Assembly: GCA_033782935.1 (NCBI GenBank)
Contig: JAWQEG010001395.1
Location: 1,458,501 to 1,522,500 of the forward strand
Direction of reading: 5' to 3'
From: Petrolisthes cinctipes
Taxonomy: Eukaryota > Arthropoda > Malacostraca > Decapoda > Porcellanidae
Length of the DNA stretch: 64,000 bases
In this document: in pieces, positions 51,681 through 63,412 of the stretch
Layout of the letters: each line of letters opens with the position of its first letter
Position numbering within the stretch: position 1 is the first letter of the stretch
Program-made: the position numbers and the translations under genes
Notes under the pieces: model-generated
Told to the model about the DNA's origin: nothing
Seen by the model: the letters and a program-made list of their open reading frames with translations, nothing else
The model's database searches: none

Positions 51681-53270
51681 ACTTTTCCCTATCATACAGA
51701 AGTTCTTTTGCTACATCCGTCTTACACAATCGCTCACCATATCATACATCGATCTTCTCCGACGGCTCTCCCGTTTTCTTTGCCCATCAAAATATCACGA
51801 ATACACTTTTTTCACCTTTCATTCTTATCCATTTATTCACATGCCTGTGCCATCTTAGAACACTTTCCTTTAATTTTTAATCATATGATTTGCCTACGTC
51901 ACATCTTTCACGGATTTCAGTATTCTCACTCTGTGAAATCTTGAAACCCTACACACTCATCCCATGCATTCATTTTAAATAAATAATTCATTAGGTTTGG
52001 AACAAAACACAGTAAGCATAATCTCAACATATCTTGAGATATGTCTCGATCCAGCCGACGAGTAAAACCCATTATAAAGATTCGTCTTTGTACAACACTG
52101 TTACCAAGTGCGACGAGAGCCCTCTCACCACATTGCTGAGTTAGACGTCCTGGGTTAATATGTCGGGAACTGACGTATTGGACCTTCTCTTTCTCTCCTG
52201 TAATTCAAATACATGCGAAAGTAGTTATGAATTACTGCACCTGATTGAGAGTCAGTGCTTGTGGACCAGTGCGGGGAACCTCAGTTTCGCAAGGCGTCTG
52301 GTAGTAGCTTTGCTTCACACGCTCGATCAAGCCCCCATAACGCATCCTCCGCATCCTGAGTGTGTAGACATGACGTTAACATACTGTATTAAATGGCATA
52401 TTTATTCTCGTTGTAAAGTAGCCACCCCATTGACCCCACGGGTGTCTTTTATACCTTAATATGGTAGCCTATGCATACACTCTCACTATCTCTGAAGTTG
52501 TTGTCTCCAGCCTCACCTTGTTCGACTCCGTGGTAGGTAAAGGGTTCAGAAAGCAAAGCTGTTTTTAAATTTATATGGAAACTCTTGATTATTCATCGCC
52601 GATATATCCTGATGACCTCAGCTCGAATAAGGGTAACAATCTGACCACCTCAATTCTGGCGGATATAGTGATTTTCATGTACTGTATGATGATGCAATCG
52701 CTTAATTATTCATAAAGACTATGAATTACTGTACAATTCATTCTGTTCTTTTGAAATCATCGCAAGAATTAAAATGAAACTTTTATATGTTCGCGAAAAC
52801 CCTATTGGCCTTATGACATTCATAGAAAATGATTTAACAAAAGCAGCTTCTGATAAATATGAAGAGCACCATTTTAATGGTACTTTAAACACGTAGTCGT
52901 TAATTATATAAAAAACATTGGCAGATGAAGAGTACAGCTTCATCCCAAAGATTGATGACCAAACAGACTCATCTGAAGAAATTCGCGAGAAGCTAAACAA
53001 TATTTAATTTATTGCATTATACAAGGAGAGCTGCAAGAAATTCATTCTTGGAACAAACACAATTAAGAAAAAAGTAAATAGGGTACCACAAGAAAATATA
53101 AAGATATATATATGATAAGAACATTTTAGCTAAGGCCGGCATTAAAACACAGTCGGTATTTATTTAAATGTTGTCCCTTTTGATAAAGGCAATATGGATA
53201 AAATTACAGCAGACCATTTAAACACATCAAAAGGAATCATCCATTTTAGAGATTTCTATGAATTTTCAGA
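51681..53270. other. AT-rich region with a faint coding trace
   Basis: Between 52740 and 53010 the plus strand has stop-broken frames with protein-like composition (LYVRENPIGLMTFIENDLTK, then EYSFIPKIDDQTDSSEEIRE); a further trace is near 53165-53260 (VPFDKGNMDKITADHL). No family is recognised. The rest is noncoding. A T-run at 53271-53290 is the 3' poly(A) of the following minus-strand LINE. Confidence 0.4.
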
Positions 53271-53441
53271 TTTTTTTTTTTTTTTTTTTTCATTGCGCCA
53301 TGGCGTCCATCGAAACACAGACAACAAAACATAAGGGTAGGTGGGGCCCATGAAAATCCAATGACTACACATACACACATCATGAAAACATAACAGAATG
53401 AAACACGAGAATTCAGACAAATACTGTATTTACATTCTGAC

Positions 53442-54600
53442 CTACTTAAATCTACCAAAACAAAGGTGGCGTACCAGAAGTTCATTTAAAACCTGATGGT
53501 TCAGGAGGTGTCGACAAACCACATCAAGCGACAGGCCCCGGGGCAGCAAGTGTCGGACTGTGGGGCAGGCCAGACAATAGTGTACTATAGTGTTAGCACG
53601 AGGCGCTCGACATAAGCGACATTCAGTAAAGGGAGGCAAACCCTGCATCCCAACAACCTGCCACGGTGGCCGGTAGACAAGCCTCAAATGAGCAGAGACT
53701 ACATTGTGCCTCCAAACCATGAGGCCCCGACGACAGTAGGATTATTTGTGACGGCAGACAGACTAGTAGTGGGTGATGGAGATGCTGAAGGGCCTCTCTA
53801 CATCCCTGCGTCGCCGTACAGAGAGGAGAGTGGCGGAGAGAGGACGTCCAACACCACGAGGAGGCAGATGGCAGGCCTCCTTCGAGAGTCTGTCAACTAT
53901 GGCATTGTGACATAAACCTACATGGGATTGCACCCATAAAAACTTGACAGTCAAGTTATGATGACGCAATAAGGCCAAAAATGACAAAATCTGCTGAACA
54001 ACAGTAGAGTGTGTGGGCTGAACAATGGAAAGGGAATGAAGGGGAGGTTTGGAGTCACAAAAAATGGCAGCATTGACTCCACGTTGACAAACAAGAATAA
54101 CAACATCCAGAATGGAATACAGTTCACACAAAGAAGAGCTAGAGTGGTTAGAGAGACGACGGCCAACCCAGCCCCCTGGAGGTGACTCAAGTCACGGTGA
54201 GAAAACGGCACAACCTACTACACCATCCGCTTGCAATGAACCATCATTGTAGAGGCTGTATGGATCTGTGATGGAGGACGTCACTGTTTCTACGTGTTTC
54301 TACGCTGTTGAGAAGGCAGTTCCGACTTGGAGGTAGGTGTAAAGTTCACATCAGGTGTTGGTAGCATCCACGGAAGGGGCCCTGGGGGGACATCTGCAAC
54401 CATTATATCTAAATTAAGACTACGGAGCTTAGAGGAACCAGACCTTATAAGAGTGCATCCAGTAGGCAGTATGGGAGGGACAGGGGAGTTTGGTCTAAGA
54501 GAAGTCCTGATTAACTGAGAGTAGGGAGGTGAAAGATGTGGGAAATGGAGGCACTTGACAGTGAAACAAGTAATATTAGAGTAAATTCTCTCGACTATAA
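53442..54600 (-). pseudogene. I-clade RNase H and C-terminal Cys motif, copy 2
   Basis: Frame 54131-53763 contains MCELYSILDVVILVCQ, IFCDSKPPLHSLSI and VKFLWVQSHVGLCHN, the RNase H blocks in a single frame here (better preserved than in copy 1; WVPSH has become WVQSH). Frame 53720-53442 carries CRLCRAPRANTIVHYCLACP and ends at FGRFK-stop. Frames are separated by shifts near 53740 and 54210. Upstream it is cut by the inserted LINE. Confidence 0.8.
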
Positions 54601-54630
54601 AGGAAGACGCAACTCACGTTGCATATTCAC

Positions 54631-57196
54631 TTGCTGTAGTCTCATGGGTTAGCGGCTTACGTTAGAGATGGTTTTGGTTGTTTTAGACAGAAAAAGTTTG
54701 AATGTGGTTGCTGTAAGTTGATGGTATGTGGGAGACGGTTTAACTTTTATTTTTACAGCTTGTATCGGAACCCAGATCTGGAGGATGGTATATATGACTG
54801 TTTGTTAACATCAATGGCTAGGGTGCAAGAGGAGGACAGTCGTGCGTCATTTGTCTAGAAGGATGACCTCAATGTGCACCATAAGGAATGGTTAGGGTCT
54901 GACTGATGTTCCGGATCTGGTGGCAGTAGCTGTGGTCGCACCAATTAAACTTTCAGATCATTCATCTCTCTCTGTTAAGGTTTCCACTGCCCAATCAGTT
55001 CCGAACCTGTGTGTGAGGAGGGAAGTGCTTCTGAAGAATCGTGTTAATTAGGATGCAGTTTGTGGTGCTGTGCGTGGGTTTCCATGGCATTTAATGTATG
55101 TTGCTGATAATCTGGTAGAGTTGCTGAATCAGCATTTGTCTGAGGTAATTGAGCAATATGTGTCTAAGAAGATCATTCGTGTGCGCAATAGTGATAAACC
55201 TTGGTTTACTGATGAGTGTAGGGCCGCATTTGATCTTAAGCAGGGTGCCTATCGTAGGTGGACTCGTGATCTTTGCAGAGCAAATTGAGATGAGTTTATT
55301 GAGTGCCAAAGAAGGGCTAATGGTGTCTTTGCGGAGGCAGAGCATTGGTTCAATATTGGAGCCAGGAATGTGTTGCTGAATGCTTGGAGTCCACATAAAT
55401 GGTGGTCTACCTTGAAGAGTGCTTTATTTGGGTCTGACTCTTCTCTCCTCCCCTTGGTTGGTGACGGTGGTAGACTGGTGTATGAGCCGGGTGGTCAGGC
55501 TGCATTGCTTGCAGCTCACATTGATAGCAAGCAGTCTAGGGAGTCTGTAGAGTTGCCCTCCACATGTCACCCCTATCCTGGTCTCTCCTCATTTGCCTTT
55601 AGGTCAAGGGAAGTTAAAAAAAAACTCCTTCATGAGTTGCATTCTTATGGTGGTATTGACCCTTTGAGAGTGTTTCCTCTGTTCTTTAAACAGACGGCTG
55701 ATGTCCTAGCTCCCCGCCTCAGTGTTGTCTTCAGGAAACTACTTCGTCTTGATAGTTTTCCTGAATGTTGGAGGTCTGCTAATGTTACCCCAATTCCCAA
55801 GGGTCTTCCTTCATCTTCAGTTGGCGATTACAGGCCGATTTCCATCACTCCTGTGTTGTCTAAGGTGTTAGAGAGGCTGGTAGCTGTGCGTTTAAGTAAC
55901 TTCATGGGACATAATGGTGTATTCCCACCCTCGCAGTTTGCATATCGAAGTGGCCTTGGCACGTGTGATGCACTTCTGTGTATCTCTCATGTACTGCAGA
56001 ATGCTTTGGAGTTGGATCGTGGGGCTGGACTGGTGCAACTTGACTTTTCTGCCGTGTTTGATTGGGTAAACCACTGGGTATCCTCTACAGACTTTGCTCT
56101 GTTGGTGTTGGCGGTTCAGTCCTGTCTGTCTTGTTGCAATTCCTCACTGCTCAATCCCAGCATGTTGTTGTGGATGGTGTGCGGAGTGAAAGAGTAGAAT
56201 TAGTGTCTGGGGTGCCCCGAGGCAGTGTCTTAGGGCCGTTGTTGTTCCAACTGTATACCTCTGAACTCTTTAACATCTTGAACAATGACCTGTATGGTTA
56301 TGCAGATGATTCCACTCTCATTGCTGTTGTGCCGACCCCTGGTGCCGGGATTTCTGTTGCTCAGTCATTGGATCGTGACCTGGTTAAGATGAGTGATTGT
56401 TGCAGGTTGTGGGGTATGAGGTTGAATGCTGACAAGACTATGGCAATGGTCGTCTCTAGGTCTCACACGGTGTACCCTTTATCACCACCCTTAATTCTTG
56501 ATGCGACTGTATTGGAGGGGTCTGAGAATTTGGTTATTATGTGAGTTACATTTGATGCCAACCTGACTTTTGAGAAGCATGTTCGGGCAATCTCAAGGTC
56601 TGTCTCCCAAAAGTTGGCTATAATGAGTAGAGTTTGGCGTGTTTTCGGAGATCACTCATTGTTACTGTGGTGTTTTAACTCCTTTGCGTTGCATCTGTTG
56701 GAATACTGTTCTACAGTATGGTTCAGCAGTTGACTGCCATCTCAAGTTACTGGATAGGATTGTTTCTAATGCTAATTTTCTTACCGGCGGTTCACTTAAT
56801 TGTAATCTGAGTCACCGTAGTTCTGTTGCATCATTGTGTATGCTCTTCAAGATCAGAAATAATGTGCTGCATCCTCTTAACTCGTCTCTGCCACCTCTGT
56901 ATGTTTCAGCTCGTGTCACTCGTGGTGCATTGGACTCCCATAGGTTTGCTTACGTATTGACATGCTGTAGAACCTGTCAGTACAGTCGATCGTTTATCCC
57001 TAGGTCGGTATCTCTGTGGAAGGGCCATGGTGAATCTGTCTTTGATGGTGTAGGACTGGCTGGCTTCAAGAGCAGGGCTAATATGTTTTTATTAAGCTAA
57101 CTGCTCATCTTTCTTTCTCTAAGCTGTCTTCTTTTCTTCAGGTTGGATTCATGGGGCGGGGGTCCTCGGATTGATAGAATGCTTGCATTCTAATAA
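54631..57196 (+). mobile_element. Jockey/CR1-group LINE inserted in I-clade copy 2
   Basis: Plus-strand sequence begins within the endonuclease region and ends near GCATTCTAATAA. A decayed target duplication (TTGCATATTCAC versus TTGCATTCTAATAA) may flank it. Endonuclease traces (EEDSRASFV, then HHKEWLGS, then KLSDHSSLSVKV with S-D-H) lie at 54800-54985, followed by RT and C-terminus. Confidence 0.8.
55070..57100 (+). pseudogene. RT and C-terminus of the inserted LINE
   Basis: The linker (VSKKIIRVRNSDKPWFTDEC) is in frame 55070-55288. Frame 55370-56197 has SAPHKWW-type linker sequence, SANVTPIPKGLPSSSVGDYR, PISITPVLSKVLERLV, SQFAYRSGLGTCDALL and GAGLVQLDFSAVFDWVNH (first Asp). A frameshift near 56060 leads to frame 56062-56544 with VSGVPRGSVLGPLLFQLYTS and LYGYADDSTLIA (catalytic Asp-Asp). 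After a stop at 56542, frame 56639-57100 gives the C-terminal SSVASLCMLFKIRNNVLHPL, GVGLAGFKSRANMFLLS. Jockey/CR1 supergroup; inactive. Confidence 0.85.
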
Positions 57197-58227
57197 TATC
57201 CTGGTCGACATGGGACAGCCGAGAATTATTCTCATTGCTCTATTTTGAAATTTTTCTAAAGTTTCCAAAGTAGCCGTAGGAAGTTGAATCAGAGCAGGGG
57301 AAAGGTAACCAACAACTGAACGGATAAAAACAATATAGATGGTTTTGGCTACTGGGATGGAGTCTGGAGATGCCCGAGGAGTTGTTAGAGAGCCATTGAA
57401 GTGGTGTAAATCGGCGCTGGAGACGACCCAACAAGTCCTGGACAAAGGGATGGTCTTGAGGTCTGGCTGGGACAACCGGCCAAATATTGACTGGTGCGCC
57501 CAGGTAGCGGTACTGGGAACACATGAAAATGACAGTCCCTCCAATGGTGAATGCTGGCTGAGCTTGAGGAAGGCGGCAGGTGAATATTCTGCTCTTATCC
57601 GGTACGACAATAATGCCACAGTGAGAGGAGGCCACAGAGAAGGAGTCAAGAAACCGCTGGAGAGCCCTTGGTGAGGTAGAATGAACACAGATATCATCAG
57701 CATAGCACGTAATTGGATTTCCAGGAAAATCAGGGATAGAAATGAGCAGCCGATGCATCAGAATAATAAATAGAAATGGGCTGAGAACACCCCCTTGAGG
57801 CGGACCAAGATGAAAACTGTGCAAAGGACTGAGCGCACCACTGAAAAACACACAGGAGGTCATGTTACTGAGGTAGCCTCGAATCCACCGTAGTAGATTC
57901 TCTTTATCCCAAAGTCAACCAGTTGATCCAAAATGACATCTCTATTAGCAACATCGAAGGCACTTTGAAGGTCACTGAACTAAGTATAGGTCGACTAGGG
58001 AGTGGTGTGTGCTCGCTGGGGAAGGATACCAAACATCCATGGAGAAAGGCGATCCTGCAATCGGTACATGAGACGATTAAGTAAGATTCTCTTTGTAGTC
58101 TTACAATAACAGGATGTATTGGAAATAGGCCTGAACTTGGTAGTGTCGGGCTTAGGGATGGGTATTATTGTGCTGCTGGTCCAAGCTCCAGATTCGTGGT
58201 ACACAACCGTCACGAAGACATAGATTG
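57197..58227 (-). pseudogene. I-clade reverse transcriptase, copy 2
   Basis: The frames run 58213-57995 (SSTIIPIPKPDTTKFRPIS, LLNRLMYRLQDRLSPW), then, after shifts, 57863-57240 (PPQGGVLSPFLFIILM, TCYADDICVHSTSPRALQRF). The catalytic first-Asp block near 57960 is partly deleted, since VTFSDLQSAFDVAN-type sequence is interrupted. Collinear with 48830-49850 of copy 1. Confidence 0.85.
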
Positions 58228-58457
58228 TATAGTCGAAGTAGATTGATTAATTGATTAATTAATAGATGCCACTAGGCATCTGGCAGCGCAACAGCTAGGG
58301 TCATAACCGCCCAACATAATATTAAGTTGTAAGGATTTTGAAATATGGTCATCTATATCATAAATAAAATATGTACACACATTAGGTAGGCTTCATTACC
58401 CCGAAAGGGAGAGGCAGCATGATTAAAAGGACATATCACCTAAAAAGCACATTTTTA

Positions 58458-59316
58458 CTACAATAACATGATTAACTTAAGTAAAATATAAAAAAGAATC
58501 AAAATAAAAAATATTGAACTATCTAAGAAGCCAAAAATATAATAAAATTCACAATTTGTGGAGGAGGACAGCCTCCTCCACATAGAAAAGGGTGTTCCCT
58601 CCCACACTACAAGCTTCCTCCCCGAGCACCTGTGAGAGACTGTCAGAACCGCCCCCCATCCTGTACTCAGAGAGGTGCCTACAACAAAGGTCCCCAAGGC
58701 TGGGACACTTATCAAGAAGATGCCGCACTGTCAAAGGGACCAGACAATCATCACAGTAGGGAGGGGGAGCCCTCTCCATTAAATATCCATGAGTCAAAGT
58801 GAGTGACCAATTCTAATACGGGCAAGAGCCGTCCGTCAACGGCAGCCCTAGCCAGGGCGTCAGCCCGCTCATTCCCATCGACACCCACATGGGCCGGGAC
58901 CCAACAATATGTGAGGAATTAAAATTGCCCAAGGCCTGTAAGGCAGTACAGGAATTTCTAAGAATAGGATAGTAAAAGAAGGCTGCAGGAGAGTAACAAT
59001 CACTTGGAGGGCATATAAAATGGCCGAGAGCTCGGCAATGAAAATAGACATGACAGAAGGGAGCCAGCCGCCATGACAAAAGTCAGGAAAGACAGCCCCC
59101 AAACCAACTCCGGTATCAGACTTTGACCCATCTGAAAAGCAAGTGCAGGTGCAAACTTCTAGAAGAAGCCATGGAGCCACCCTGGGGATAAGCACAGGAC
59201 AAATCCAGAAGCTAAACGGCCATAGTGTGCAAGGATTTGAAAGGTAGTACTGAGACATGATATCAGATGACAACTCCAAGCAGGGAAGGGAGTCAGGAAG
59301 TTGATGTAATTGATAC
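58458..59316 (-). pseudogene. RNase H and C-terminus of the I/Vingi-like LINE
   Basis: Frame 59426-58869 carries CFSDGSKSDTGVGLGAVFPD (the RNase H D-G-S block) and SIFIAELSAILYALQVI (Glu block). A shift leads to frame 58797-58549 with MTHGYLMERAPPPYCDDCLV, PLTVRHLLDKCP, the CCHC-type C-terminal motif of the I group. The first residues of the 59426 frame before about 59316 belong to the inserted fragment read in antisense. Confidence 0.75.
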
Positions 59317-59332
59317 CAACAACAAACCATCA

Positions 59333-59527
59333 CAGACACCTGCCCAGGATGCAACACAGCACCCCATTCTATTAAACACATTATGGAAGACTGCAACGAA
59401 CACAACGACACTCGCCAACAACACAAGATACACTCACTGAGGGCACTGTGGGAAAGCCCGGTTCAAGCCATAGCCTTCCTCAAGAACTCGGGGCTGTTCG
59501 GCCAGACAGCTTGAGGAACTTCAACAA
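59333..59527 (+). mobile_element. 195-bp LINE 3' insertion with 16-bp TSD
   Basis: The flanks CAACAACAAACCATCA occur at 59317-59332 and 59528-59543, a 16-bp exact target duplication. The insert encodes the last about 55 residues of a LINE protein (TCPGCNTAPHSIKHIMEDC, then LKNSGLFGQTA-stop), including a C-x2-C-x8-H-x4-C motif, followed by a short 3' UTR and (CAA)n tail. The same 3' end occurs at 2015-2070. Confidence 0.9.
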
Positions 59528-60840
59528 CAACAACAAACCATCAAGGACTGGCAACGGAGATCAAGAGGTGGCTCATCAGCGTCCACCAGGAGACTGGGGA
59601 TTGGGGACGACCTGAAGGGTTCGGTTGCCAGACGTACCTCAGCATGATGAACAGGGTCTAAGACTCTGAGACTGGCATTCGTGGCAGAGGAGTAGACCCC
59701 ACACCCACAGTCGAGTTTTGACCTAATAAAAGCACGGTATAGGTGGAGGAGAGTGAACCGATCAACCCCCCAGAACGTATGACCCAGGACCCTCAACAGG
59801 TTGAGAGCCTGGAGGCAAGTGGCCTTAAGTGATCATAAATGGGGAACGCAAGTCAAACGACTGTCAAAAAGAAGACCCAAAAAGCGAGTCTCCTCGACAC
59901 AACGTTCCGATAACCATACATAAAGAATTGCATTGCAACCGTCTTGGCAGAAGAGAAGCGAAAGCCATGAGAACCAGCCCAATGTGACACCCTGTCAAGG
60001 GCAAGCTGCATGCTCCGCTCCGCCACTGACATACGGGAAGCAGCAAACCAGACTGCCAGGTCATCAACGTACATTGAGTTGGCTATACCATTCGGAAGGG
60101 ATGAAGCAATGTCATTAATTGCTACTGTAAACAACGTGATACTGAGGACGCTTCCCTGGGGGACGCCCTCCTCCTGTGCAACGGATGCTGAGAGGGCTGT
60201 TCCAACCCTCACACTAAAACTGCGACCACTGAGAAACTCCTTAAGAAAGCGTGGAAGGGACTCCACAGGCCATATGCATGGAGTTGCTGCAGGATTCCAT
60301 ATTGCCATGTAGTGTCATAGGTTTTCTCTAAATCAAAGAATACACAAACCAGGTGTTGATGTCGTGCAAAAGCCTCACATGCAGCAGCTTTCAACTTGAC
60401 CAGAGCATCTGTAGTGGAACGGTGTTTACGAAAGCCAGACTGGACGGAGACAGAAAACCACCCCGTTCCAAGAAGTATACCAGTCTGACATTCACCATCT
60501 TCTCAAATAGTTTAAGAGACAGAAGGTCAAGGCAATAGGTCGGTAATTAAGGGCAAACTAGAGTCCTTGCCTGGCTTAGGGAAAGGAAGGATGGTAGCAA
60601 CCCTCCACTCAGAAGGGAAGACACCCTCCAGCCAGATTCTATTATATAAAGCTAGAAGAAATGAGTTCGCCTCCTAACCCAAGTGTCGCAACATTGCATA
60701 TGGGATGCTGTCCGTCCCAGGAGAAGTGTCGCCACAGAGAGAGAGCAGAGTGCATGTCTCTCAGGGTGAATATATGGTTAAAACTTTCATTCTCGTTCCC
60801 CGAGAAATCCAGGACAGTGTGCTTCTGGGCTCCCAACTCA
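59521..60840 (-). pseudogene. I/Vingi-like reverse transcriptase
   Basis: Reading down: ISSSFI..., then GMLRHLG-like palm start near 60690, PLNYRP-like block near 60545, then frame 60394-60209 (VCVFFDLEKTYDTTWQYGIL, first Asp), frame 60308-59853 (FLSGRSFSVRVGTALSASV, EEGVPQGSVLSITLFTVAIN, NSMYVDDLAVWFAASRM with catalytic Asp-Asp, GFRFSSAKTVAM) and frame 59796-59521 (LYRAFIRSKLDCGCGVYSSA). Stops and shifts separate them. The E-E-G-V-P-Q-G-S-V-L-S and Y-V-D-D pattern suggests the I/ingi/Vingi group. Confidence 0.8.
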
Positions 60841-60854
60841 TGACTTTTTTACCT

Positions 60855-60881
60855 CAAATGCTGCTTTGGCAGCAGCATTTG
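60855..60881. repeat. Short palindrome
   Basis: CAAATGCTGC and GCAGCATTTG are perfect 10-bp arms around a 7-base loop, at the 5' edge of the LINE relic. Confidence 0.8.
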
Positions 60882-61364
60882 TATTGAAAGTAATATAGCA
60901 CCGATTAGACCTACAATCGCTGTCACATGTGATTCGGATACGAAGAACTACTCCAAAACACTTAAAAATGGAGTGGAAAAGGATGCAAGTACATTCGTTA
61001 ACCCCTTACGACCGCAATCCCAGAATACGGCTGTATTATGCTACCGCAAAAACACGTCATATTTTAAAGTATGACAGATGTTAAATATGATCTTATGGGT
61101 TTGTAGAGATTGTTTTCTCACACCAGAATATGCAAACAGAAGTGTCCTATCGCTATCCATAAGCGTAGGAGAGAGCGTCAAAGTGCGTAACCGGGTGATG
61201 CAGACATACCATAGTTACCCCCACAAAATGAAACTAGGAGCTCGCTAGCGTATTTTTCTAACCCGTGGCACCAATGTTGTGGCTACATGTCGCCCATGCA
61301 GTTATTTATGGAATATTAAATTAAGGCGTCAATCGATTATGAGGCCGATATTTTTTTTGCTGCC
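60882..61364. other. Stretch without a recognised gene
   Basis: No motif or repeat structure found; separates the RT part from the ORF1/leader part of a possible single minus-strand LINE. Confidence 0.45.
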
Positions 61365-61985
61365 TTAAGGGGGAGATCGGTCAACAGGGGTTAACATTAA
61401 CGTGTCAAAACCGCTAACAGGGTTCGTCGACACAACACTCGACCTGCTAGGTCTACTCTTATTTGCAGCTTTCTGCATACTACCACGACCAGAGAGTGAC
61501 GTCTCGAGGGCCTGGTCGACCACTGCTCGAGGAAGAGATTGGGGCTTTTCTTTATCCATATATCATTGATTTGGTGTTTTTGGCCCCAGGAGCCGAGAGC
61601 TACTACCTACCGGGCAGATGATGGGACCGAGCGCTGGTCGCCGTGAGCGGGGTACCTCTTCCCCCACGGGGCCACTCGTTTTAAAAAGCAGCCCCAATGG
61701 CTCGAAAGTTTGCCCACGACGGTGCTGAGACCCCCTTTCCCAACATCTCCCGGCCCAGACACCCAAATATCCAACATAGGACGGCCCCTAGAGGGCAGTT
61801 CCTCTGGAGGGCAGCACTGTTGGCCCGTACTGGCAGCCTAATGCATGGGAACCATTTAGTCTGGTCTCTCACTGACGACCTTACTAGCACGGGAAGCCCT
61901 CTCTCCCCGAAATCGGGACAGAGCAGGGGCCGTAGCCCCCTCTAATCTAGCTCGCCAGGTCTCAGAGACACGCAAGCCCCCCCAC
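61365..61985 (-). pseudogene. LINE 5' leader and ORF1 start, minus strand
   Basis: A GC-rich leader (61985-61562) precedes an ORF opening MDKEKPQSLPRAVVDQALET at 61559 and closing at 61365. The 64 residues are basic and polar without a recognised fold. GC-rich leader then short ORF1 fragment on the same strand as the I/Vingi-like RT suggests the 5' part of the same internally deleted LINE, but the link is inferred from order only. Confidence 0.4.
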
Positions 61986-62099
61986 CACGTCAAGGCGGTT
62001 CCCGTTGGGGGGAGGGGTACTGTCTGAGAGGAATAGATCCAACAGGCTTTTCAAAAATCACATTAGTGATGAGAACTCTCCCAAGTATAAACTTGCAAT

Positions 62100-63340
62100 A
62101 GCTAGGGCTCCTAGGACCATCAGACAAGCCAAACGAGACTCCTGGCGATGATTTGTCTCTAGTATAAACAGCGAAACCCCAATAACCCAAGTCTGGTCAA
62201 CTGTAAGAAAATTACATAAGAAAAAAAATATCCCATAGAATAACCAACATCTCTTTCAATAAGATCAATTATGATGATCCTAGAGACATTGCTAACGCCC
62301 TCGCCAGGCAGTTCTCTTTTACTAGCAGCTCTGAATATTACCATCCAGCATTCCTGCCCATCAAGGAAACATCAGAGCTGCAGCATATAGACTTTGCCAC
62401 AGGAGATGAATTAGATTACAACAGTGATCTAACAATGCAAGATCTTGTCCAAGCCCTAGGAGCCTGTTGTGGGACATCCCCAGGGCCCGATGATATTCGG
62501 TATGAGATGATAAATCATCTTGATCATGGATCCATGATCAAGTTGTTGCAGGTGTACAACGAGATTTGGAAGGGCCAGACTTCAGATCGCCCAACTGAGC
62601 TCACAAGTTGAATATGCAAGGTCATGGAACAGATTGTTAATCGTAGGCTATTACACTTTTTAAATTCCAGGTTCTTGCTGGTTGATGAGCAGTGCGGCTT
62701 CCACAAAGGTCGCCAATCACTCGATCAGTTAGTAAACCTGGAAACTCAAATTCAAGAGACATTTGCCAAAAAACATCTATTGACTGCAGTATATTTTGAT
62801 ATTGAAAAAGCCTACGATATGACGTGGCGACATGGCCTCCTCAGGAACCTATCCTATATGTGATAGGATTACGCTGTGACCTGCCCATTTTTGTTAAAAA
62901 TTTCATATCTGACAGAACTTTCTCTGTCAAGCTTTTTTCGAAAACAGTCACGTTCTCAGATATATTTGTCCAGGCAAACGGGGTCCCACAGGGGAGTGTC
63001 CTGTCTCCGACCATATTTTTATGTATGATCAATGACATTCTACCAGCTCCTCTTCAAAATCTTAAATACTCACTGTACACTGATGACTGTGCAATATGGC
63101 ACTCCAGCTGTGGTGCAGAGTTTTCAACAACTCGTATTCAATTGGCACTGGAGCTGATTCACAATTAGGGCCTCCAGTGGGGTTTTAAGTTTTCGGCAAG
63201 AAAGAGTGTTGGGGTGATTTTCCCTCATAGGAGGAAGCCAGACGTCCAGCTAACTACGGGTGACCATCCCTTACCCATCCAGAATTCTACTAAATTCCAT
63301 GGACTGCATTTTGACTGACAGTCGACTGACTTGGCGAGTC
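62100..63340 (+). pseudogene. Reverse transcriptase of the right-edge LINE
   Basis: The linker region has IARAPRTIRQAKRDSWR and the RT start GTSPGPDDIRYEMI near 62480. A gap or mutation at 62585-62615 damages the N-Y-R-P-I-A-L-T-S block. Frame 62624-62863 has VMEQIVNRRLLHFLNSRFLL, DEQCGFHKGRQSLDQLVN and AVYFDIEKAYDMTWRHGLL (first Asp). Frame 62824-63168 has FISDRTFSVKLFS, ANGVPQGSVLSPTIFLCMIN and YSLYTDDCAIWHSS (catalytic Asp-Asp as YTDD). A stop follows at 63166, then GFKFSARKSVGVIFPHRRKP. Similar in style to the I/Vingi-like LINE at 59.5-60.8 kb. Confidence 0.8.
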
Positions 63341-63412
63341 CATGTCAGTCATCTTAAGAAGTAAATGTCTAAAAGCACTTAATTTGCTGTAGTGCGTTTC
63401 TGGCACCAATTG

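Larger units (their letters stand above)
53271..58227 (-). mobile_element. I-clade LINE, copy 2, split by another LINE
   Basis: Minus-strand pieces 53271-54630 (C-terminus, RNase H, 3' UTR with poly(A)) and 57197-58227 (RT) are collinear with copy 1. Copy 1 joins the bases corresponding to 54630 and 57197 directly (TTCAC|TATCCTGG on the plus strand of copy 2), proving that 54631-57196 is an insertion. The 5' truncation point (58227) abuts the 3' tail of the next minus-strand LINE. Confidence 0.9.
58228..60845 (-). mobile_element. I/Vingi-like LINE, 5'-truncated or deleted
   Basis: Minus-strand RT (60840-59853), thumb region (59796-59521), RNase H (59300-58869) and C-terminal Cys motif (58797-58549) are followed by a 3' UTR ending in an ATTAATCAATT-type tail at 58228-58262. 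A small plus-strand LINE insertion interrupts it at 59333-59527. Confidence 0.75.
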
